Shown here in pieces: positions 1 through 4,183 of a stretch of DNA of 5,776 nucleotides. The notes below the pieces were generated by a model. It was not told the origin of the DNA. It did no database searches and saw only the letters and a list, made by a program, of their open reading frames with translations. Numbering within the stretch: the stretch's first letter is position 1; every line of letters begins with the position of its first letter. Location of the stretch: the NCBI GenBank assembly GCA_030149995.1, contig JASLGV010000119.1:1-5776 (forward strand), written 5' to 3'. This stretch comes from Pedobacter sp. (GTDB taxonomy: Bacteria > Bacteroidota > Bacteroidia > Sphingobacteriales > Sphingobacteriaceae). A program made the position numbers and the translations under genes.

Positions 1-804
1 TGCAGTACTGGTGGCCATGCTGGCGGCTGTAAAATAACTGGCATCGCCTACACCGGTTAAGGTAAGGGTACCACCTTTTTTGATGGTTGGTGCTGTAAAC
101 ATACCTATAATAATCTTTGGCTCAACCGGTGCAATGGTGTATTCGCTGGTGCTGGTTACGCTGCGGATGCCTGTTTCTACTTTGAGTTTAAAGGTGGTTC
201 CTGCTGGCGGGAAATTATCGGCAGCGACAACCGGACTGGATATATTGGTGCTGGTTAAACTTTCGATTGGCATTTTATATTGTTTGCCATCTTTCGCCAG
301 CATGTATACATGTGTTTTGCTGGTATCGGTAAATAAATAACCGGTTGTGTTGATTCTAATTGTTGAGCCGTATCTGAACAATAACGACGTGTTATAGGTA
401 GTTGAACCCAAAACTGTGAAATCTTCAAAATAAGGCTGATTGATAACCGGTTGTAATTTGTAAGATTTAACCGTTCCATCCTGGGCGGTTACCGTATAAG
501 TAAAACCGGTTTTTAAAGGTATTTTTTTACCAGAAGCCGGTACAATACTGGCGCCCTGTGATAGCGTAATATTGGGGCTTATACTATCTGGCACATTTTG
601 AAAAGGCGGCCAGTAGATAAAAATGTCTTGATTAACAATGCTGGCGGTTAAGGTACTGCCATCTGTTACTTTGAGATTGAAATCTTCAATGCTATTATAA
701 GGGAAAGGCGTATATTCTTTTTTACAGGCATTTAGTGCCAATACCAGTACCAAAGCGCTTAGTCTAAACAATCGGTTAACGGTATATAAGGTGTTAATTT
801 TCAT
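1..804 (-). CDS. DUF5018-like / IPT-like surface lipoprotein, C-terminus off the left edge
   Basis: Open frame of 268 codons from the ATG at 804-802 to the window edge, with no stop, so the 3' end is missing. Residues 1-27 form a lipoprotein signal peptide: a hydrophobic stretch (LSALVLVLAL) and lipobox LNAC, lipidated Cys27, then KKE. Residues about 40-118 resemble the DUF5018 module of Bacteroidota lipoproteins: FNLKVTDG, a central W-P-P-F, 'SPNITLSQGASIVPASG', and a closing YTVTAQDGTVKSYKL. Residues about 122-230 look like an all-beta sandwich (IPT/TIG-like), and another begins near residue 232. It is paralogous to the 1714-2652 protein, with matching SP-x-I/DP-x-I, GA-x-I/L and YTV-x-A-x-D motifs in the same order. 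No catalytic motif is visible; a ligand-binding or receptor-accessory role at the outer membrane is inferred. The leader is A-rich (AAAAGAAACAAAA) with no clear Shine-Dalgarno, usual for this phylum. The 244-bp gap and hairpins upstream suggest it may be expressed separately from the operon. The reading frame is intact throughout. Lipoprotein status is secure; the domain name is moderate. Confidence 0.85.
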   Translation of the reverse strand, partial: MKINTLYTVNRLFRLSALVLVLALNACKKEYTPFPYNSIEDFNLKVTDGSTLTASIVNQDIFIYWPPFQNVPDSISPNITLSQGASIVPASGKKIPLKTGFTYTVTAQDGTVKSYKLQPVINQPYFEDFTVLGSTTYNTSLLFRYGSTIRINTTGYLFTDTSKTHVYMLAKDGKQYKMPIESLTSTNISSPVVAADNFPPAGTTFKLKVETGIRSVTSTSEYTIAPVEPKIIIGMFTAPTIKKGGTLTLTGVGDASYFTAASMATSTA

Positions 805-892
805 TTTTGTTTCTTTTAGTTGTGTTTATTTATGCTAAATAGCTGATGATTAGTGGCTTTTTAGCCGGTAATATGTTAAACACAGGCATATA

Positions 893-937
893 AATAACCG
901 GATGTAAATTATTTTGATAATTTTGCATCCGGTTATT
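893..937 (-). terminator. Long hairpin, probable operon terminator or attenuator
   Basis: A perfect 12-bp inverted repeat (AATAACCGGATG at 893-904, CATCCGGTTATT at 926-937) encloses a second perfect 7-bp repeat (AAATTAT 906-912, ATAATTT 917-923) around a 4-nt loop at 913-916. Together they make a nearly continuous 19-bp stem broken by a 1x2 internal loop. It lies 112 bp past the stop of the 1049-1663 gene and 88 bp before the start at 804. No strong U-tract follows on the minus strand (the stem ends TTATT then TATATG), so intrinsic termination is plausible but not proven. It could also be an attenuator or an mRNA 3'-end stabiliser. The stem itself is certain; the function is inferred. Confidence 0.55.
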
Positions 938-952
938 GTTTTAATAATCCGG
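929..952 (-). promoter_or_regulatory. Alternative hairpin competing with the 893-937 stem
   Basis: CCGGTTATT at 929-937 can also pair with AATAA-T-CCGG at 943-952. This gives a 9-bp stem with one bulged base (948) and a 5-nt loop (938-942). The arm 929-937 is also the inner part of the 893-937 hairpin, so the two structures exclude each other. In the minus-strand RNA, 952-943 is made first, then the shared arm, then 904-893. That is the geometry of a terminator/anti-terminator pair. The complementarity is visible; regulation is speculative. Confidence 0.35.
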
Positions 953-979
953 GGTTGCTATGCAAGCCTTATTGATTTG

Positions 980-1022
980 CGCGGAGCGGAGCATACTTTT
1001 AGACGGTTGTCTCTGCTCTGTG
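980..1022. repeat. Imperfect inverted repeat downstream of the HmuY-like gene
   Basis: Bases 980-991 (CGCGGAGCGGAG) face 1011-1022 (CTCTGCTCTGTG) across a 19-nt loop. Read as plus-strand RNA, all 12 positions pair, three of them as G-U. Read as minus-strand RNA, those three become C-A mismatches, leaving GAGC-A-GAG against CTC-C-GCTC as the core. It lies 27 bp past the stop of the HmuY-like gene ending at 1049 and has no T-run after it on the minus strand, so it is not a clear terminator. It is denser in GC than the flanking DNA. Confidence 0.4.
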
Positions 1023-1048
1023 CTAATTGATCTGCTGTATAGCGTTGT

Positions 1049-1663
1049 TTAGTTTAATTTTTTAAATTTAAACGATACGTTACCAAAGTATTTACCGCTT
1101 GTTCCATCTAAGCTGGTTCCGATTGTAATCAATTGTGCCGCGTATACATCACCATCGCCAATCGAATTACCTTCATAAATAATTACATAACGGTTTGGTA
1201 CTTTAGCATTGGTGTGTGTTGCTAAGTCGTATATGTACCACCCTGGTCCTGGCGTATTGTAGCCCAGTGAGTTTACATTTGTCGCTCCATCAGCATCTTG
1301 TAACTTAAAGTTATCTAAAGTGATTGAATTTGGTGCAGCGATATCTTTGTAAGCCAGTTTGTAATCTGCACCTGCATTGATTACACCGTCCCAGGCACCG
1401 TTAAATACGGCCTGGTGCGCAGCTGAAGCCGTAACCGTTGTATTGTTTTCTAAATCGAAATAGGTGGTGCCCCAGTTACCAGCTGAGCCAGGAAAGTCTG
1501 AAACAGGTGTTGTAAAAGCACCGGTGTAAACCGTTCCAACGGTAGCGGCTTTGGTGTTGTTTAAAGCAAGCGGTGCACCAGATTCTGCCGAATCTTTTTT
1601 ACAAGAACTTACTGTGATTGCTGCAATGGCTAAAAAGCTTAAGAGTTTAATTGTTTTTTTCAT
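1049..1663 (-). CDS. Short, divergent HmuY-like lipoprotein
   Basis: 204 residues. Signal peptide 1-20 ends in lipobox VSSC, lipidated Cys21, then KKD. The mature part is Thr/Asn/Gly/Ala-rich and appears all-beta. Three blocks match the HmuY-like proteins upstream: YFDLENN (68-74) against FFSLENN; GAWDGVI (89-95) where those have NRWDIAF or NQWDLAF; and GWYIYDL (141-147) against GWYLYDF. Its C-terminal strand (KYFGNVSFKF) also resembles theirs. It is 30-55 residues shorter, and the conserved WD-x-AF centre is altered to WDGVI, so it is a diverged or reduced member of the HmuY fold (Pfam PF14064 family); that assignment is inferred. A haemophore-like or other ligand-binding role at the outer membrane is possible, but no ligand residue can be named. 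It follows the DUF5018-like gene by 50 bp, the longest gap in the operon, so an internal promoter cannot be excluded, though I see no good Bacteroidota TAnnTTTG -7 element. The leader is A/T-rich with no Shine-Dalgarno. Confidence 0.8.
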   Translation of the reverse strand: MKKTIKLLSFLAIAAITVSSCKKDSAESGAPLALNNTKAATVGTVYTGAFTTPVSDFPGSAGNWGTTYFDLENNTTVTASAAHQAVFNGAWDGVINAGADYKLAYKDIAAPNSITLDNFKLQDADGATNVNSLGYNTPGPGWYIYDLATHTNAKVPNRYVIIYEGNSIGDGDVYAAQLITIGTSLDGTSGKYFGNVSFKFKKLN

Positions 1664-1713
1664 AAGAATTTAATTTTTAATTTATCTATAGTGTAAGGGA
1701 TTTTTCCCCCGGA

Positions 1714-2652
1714 TTATTCTGTTATGGTTAAGGCCGATCGGATGGAAACATTTGGCCAGCCGGTAAAAGTGCCGGTAAATGTTACATCATACACACCAGG
1801 TTTTAACTCAGCAGGTAGTTGAATAACCGCATCTGTTGGTGTATAAGATACGATCGGAAATTTATAGGTTACCCCGTTAATGGTGCCGGTAAAGGCTGTA
1901 AAGTTTTGAAAAACGGTGTTGGCTGCCGCAATGATTTTAAAGGTATTGCCTATCTTGGTGGTGATGCCGAAAATGGCAAAACCTGGCAGGCGATGTTTAA
2001 TTTCGATGTTTTCACTTAGGGCGCTAAGTGAGAATATCTTAACTTTTACCTTGTAAGTACCGTCTTCAATATCGGCCGGAATGGTTACGCTGTTTAAGCC
2101 GCTTAAGGCTCCATTTTGTGAAATGGCGTAGCCGCTCCAGTGTGGTAGTAATTCTTTAGTTTCTTTTCCGTCTGCACCAACGAGGGTTACGTGCACATCT
2201 GTGGGGTTCGATACAAAGAAGTTACCGCCAAGGCTTAAATCTGTATTGGGCGCAAAGTAACTGCTGTTTACGTTAGAAATAAACAAAGGTGTTTGCTGTT
2301 GCATTACAATACTTAGTTTGTACGTGCTGCTCGAATGATCTGCAGCAACTACGGTATAGCTTACCGTGGTATCGTCTAATTTTACAGGTAATACTTCTTT
2401 ATCTAATTTAGCCCCTGCCGATACTTTAATAATCGGATCAATAACCCCCAGTTTATAATAAACGGGCAGGTACACGGTAATGGTTTTATTGCTTTCGTTA
2501 ACGGCGCCATAAATATCGCCTTCAATAGAAGTGATTTTATATTCCGTAATCAAGTTTTGGGGCAGGGGATCCAACCCAATTGTTTTTTTGCAGGAAGTAA
2601 AACTTATCAGTAAGATGATAAGGAGATAAAAGGGAATGTATTTAAGTTTCAT
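1714..2652 (-). CDS. DUF5018-like lipoprotein with two IPT/TIG-like domains
   Basis: 312 residues, complete. The signal peptide has a strongly hydrophobic core (FYLLIILLISF) and lipobox FTSC, lipidated Cys21, then KK. Residues about 34-116 form a DUF5018-like module: EYKITSIEGDIYGAV, an IDPIIKVSAGAKL block and a closing YTVVAADHSSSTYKL. Residues about 121-215 and 216-312 look like two consecutive beta-sandwich domains of IPT/TIG type. Each ends in a G-x-Y-x-V strand (DGTYKVKV, PGVYDVTF), typical of such Ig-like repeats. No enzyme motif is present. It is a paralogue of the 804-1 gene. The start lies 10 bp after the stop of the preceding HmuY-like gene with only CCAACCCTAA between, so translation is probably coupled or read through. 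Its place between HmuY-like genes behind a TonB-dependent receptor suggests a surface accessory lipoprotein, for ligand capture or receptor capping; that role is inferred. Confidence 0.88.
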   Translation of the reverse strand: MKLKYIPFYLLIILLISFTSCKKTIGLDPLPQNLITEYKITSIEGDIYGAVNESNKTITVYLPVYYKLGVIDPIIKVSAGAKLDKEVLPVKLDDTTVSYTVVAADHSSSTYKLSIVMQQQTPLFISNVNSSYFAPNTDLSLGGNFFVSNPTDVHVTLVGADGKETKELLPHWSGYAISQNGALSGLNSVTIPADIEDGTYKVKVKIFSLSALSENIEIKHRLPGFAIFGITTKIGNTFKIIAAANTVFQNFTAFTGTINGVTYKFPIVSYTPTDAVIQLPAELKPGVYDVTFTGTFTGWPNVSIRSALTITE

Positions 2653-2662
2653 TTAGGGTTGG

Positions 2663-3445
2663 TTATTTAATTTCAAATTTTTTGCTTCCTGCAGGTACCA
2701 TTACATATTCAAAGGTGAAATACATGTGGGGTACATCTCTGCTCCATTTTTCAATGGAGAATGCATCTTTGTAACAGCTGATCATCCTGATTTTGGCATA
2801 ATCGCCTTTGGCGGTACGGACAACCACCGTGCGGGGTGATAGTTGTGTACCATTTTTAAGGGTAAGGCCATTGCTTAATGCATAGGCAATGTGCTGGTTG
2901 CTGTAAGCACCATCGCGTACGCGGGTACCATTAAAATCATATAAATACCAGCCTGTTCCTGCACCATAATCGCCCGCATCGTCTGGTCCGGTTACATCCG
3001 AAACCGTTTTAAAATCGGCATCGGCAGGTACATCTGTTACCTTGTCAAATGATTTGGTTAAGATAAGTATACCGCCTTTTCCAGTTGCCCCGTAGCCATA
3101 ATTGAATTTGTCGCTGCCATTGTTGCCACTTAAAAAGCTGTTATACAAGCCGCCAAATGCAATGTCCCATCTGTTGGTTTTTGCATAATCTGGAATAACA
3201 CCGGCATTATTTTCAAGGCTGAAAAATACAGTTGCAGGTATTACAGCAGCATTATCATCTGTGGTAGCGGCAAAGTTTTCTACTCTTTGCAATTTATAAA
3301 AAGCGGTTGGGTTGGTTTTTTCTTCAGGTTGTGGATCTGGTTGTGGCGTATCTTTTTTAGAGCACGCTGCGGCCATGAGCATAAGCAGGAGAAAAAGTGG
3401 TGCTGCCGTAAACCGTTTTGTTAAATTAAAGGATTGCTTATTCAT
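2663..3445 (-). CDS. HmuY family lipoprotein (second)
   Basis: 260 residues from the ATG at 3445-3443. The frame is open to an ATG at 3514, but that start would put 23 polar residues before the signal peptide and overlap the preceding gene, so 3445 is preferred. Signal peptide 1-27 (LFLLLMLMAAA) has lipobox AAAC, lipidated Cys28, then SKKD. A Pro-rich linker with a PQPDPQPEE repeat (about 34-42) tethers the domain. The HmuY hallmark block is KTNRWDIAFGGLYNS (89-103), followed by a Gly-rich loop, GGILILTKSFDKV (124-136), GWYLYDF (165-171), a long RTVVVRTAKGDYAKIRMIS pair of strands (205-223) and the C-terminal strand MYFTFEYVMVP. HmuY of Porphyromonas gingivalis is an outer-membrane haemophore that passes haem to the receptor HmuR. 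Its two axial histidines are not clearly conserved here: only His185 and His240 occur in the mature region, and neither coincides with a histidine of the upstream paralogue. Ligand therefore uncertain; family assignment strong. Confidence 0.9.
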   Translation of the reverse strand: MNKQSFNLTKRFTAAPLFLLLMLMAAACSKKDTPQPDPQPEEKTNPTAFYKLQRVENFAATTDDNAAVIPATVFFSLENNAGVIPDYAKTNRWDIAFGGLYNSFLSGNNGSDKFNYGYGATGKGGILILTKSFDKVTDVPADADFKTVSDVTGPDDAGDYGAGTGWYLYDFNGTRVRDGAYSNQHIAYALSNGLTLKNGTQLSPRTVVVRTAKGDYAKIRMISCYKDAFSIEKWSRDVPHMYFTFEYVMVPAGSKKFEIK

Positions 3446-3473
3446 TTCTGATGTGGGATAAGTTAATTTTTTG

Positions 3474-4181
3474 TTATTTGGTACGTAAGTTTTTACTGCC
3501 ATCCTGCTGTACAAAATAGCGGAACGTTAAATATGGTGCAGGCCAGAACAGGTCGGTTACGACGGGTGGATTGCCCTTGTAAATGTTCTGTATTTCCAGC
3601 TTTGCATATTTTCCGTTGGGTAATCTAAGTGCATACGCCCGGTTTTTGATGGGTACGCAGATGTGGTTACTCAGGCTGTAAAAGAACCATCCGGCCGAAC
3701 TTGAAGAAGATGCCCATCCAATTTTGGTGATTTCACTTTTATCAAACAGCGCATCATCTGGTGCGGTATTGATGGTATCGTAATTTTGTTCGAGCATTAC
3801 GATGGCCGTATGGGTTGCCGGGCCCTGGTAACCGGGGTTGTACTCGAAGTTGGCATTGTTGAGGTATACTTCGCTGTTGTATGGGCCGGTAAAGGCCAGA
3901 TCCCATTGGTTGGTTTTAAAATAGGCGGCAGAATCAGACTTGGTTTTGATTAAGTGCGAACGGCCGTCGCTCAGGTTAAACAGGAGCGGATAAAAACCAC
4001 GCAATTCTTTTCCGGGTGTTGCTTCCATAGAAGCAAGTGTATCGCCGGGTAAATCTTTTATATAAGTGCTGGCGCCATCGGGCAGAACATTCTCCGAACT
4101 TTTTTTACAACTAAGCAGCGTAAAAAACATCAGAAAAATAAGGATGGGGCCCTGGTACTTTTTTAAGGTTGTGTATGTCAT
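3474..4181 (-). CDS. HmuY family lipoprotein (first, coupled to the receptor)
   Basis: 235 residues. The signal peptide (ILIFLMFFTLL) ends in lipobox LLSC, lipidated Cys25, then KK. The HmuY hallmark lies at 89-103 (KTNQWDLAFTGPYNS), nearly identical in sequence and position to the next gene. Then come the strand TAIVMLEQNYDTI (125-137), a Ser-run (158-162), GWFFYSL (164-170), NRAYALRLPNGKYAKLEIQNIY (180-201, both strands of the second sheet), and a last strand YLTFRYFV (217-224). The start codon shares one base with the receptor stop (TAATG), so it is translationally coupled to the receptor and should be made in proportion to it. By analogy to HmuY it would be a lipid-anchored haem- or metal-ligand-binding protein delivering cargo to the receptor. 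Histidines at 76, 124 and 173 are candidate ligands, but none is shared with the neighbouring HmuY-like protein. Family assignment strong, ligand unknown. Confidence 0.9.
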   Translation of the reverse strand: MTYTTLKKYQGPILIFLMFFTLLSCKKSSENVLPDGASTYIKDLPGDTLASMEATPGKELRGFYPLLFNLSDGRSHLIKTKSDSAAYFKTNQWDLAFTGPYNSEVYLNNANFEYNPGYQGPATHTAIVMLEQNYDTINTAPDDALFDKSEITKIGWASSSSSAGWFFYSLSNHICVPIKNRAYALRLPNGKYAKLEIQNIYKGNPPVVTDLFWPAPYLTFRYFVQQDGSKNLRTK

Positions 4182-4183
4182 TA
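4179..4183 (-). promoter_or_regulatory. TAATG stop/start overlap between receptor and HmuY-like gene
   Basis: On the minus strand the receptor stop TAA (4183-4181) and the lipoprotein start ATG (4181-4179) share one base. This is a classic translational coupling junction and fixes the lipoprotein start. No Shine-Dalgarno is evident in the receptor codons just before it, which favours re-initiation by the terminating ribosome. Confidence 0.8.

Noticed and set aside
80..479. Open frames at 80-340 (+) and 255-479 (-)
   Set aside because: They overlap the intact lipoprotein frame 804-1, which has a signal peptide, a lipobox and paralogue similarity; these two have none.
1..804. Pseudogene or frameshift in the left-edge gene
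   Set aside because: Codon-by-codon reading from 804 to base 1 finds no stop or frame break. It is only cut by the window edge.
805..900. Bacteroidota TAnnTTTG promoter before the left-edge gene
   Set aside because: No TTTG occurs on the minus strand in this interval, so no consensus -7 element can be supported.
1697..1708. GGGA-TTTT-TCCC hairpin in the 50-bp gap before the short HmuY-like gene
   Set aside because: A 4-bp stem is too weak to call a terminator or regulatory element.
3446..3514. Upstream in-frame start at 3514 for the second HmuY-like gene
   Set aside because: It adds 23 polar residues before a normal lipoprotein signal peptide and overlaps the end of the preceding gene. The ATG at 3445 gives a standard signal peptide and a 28-bp gap.
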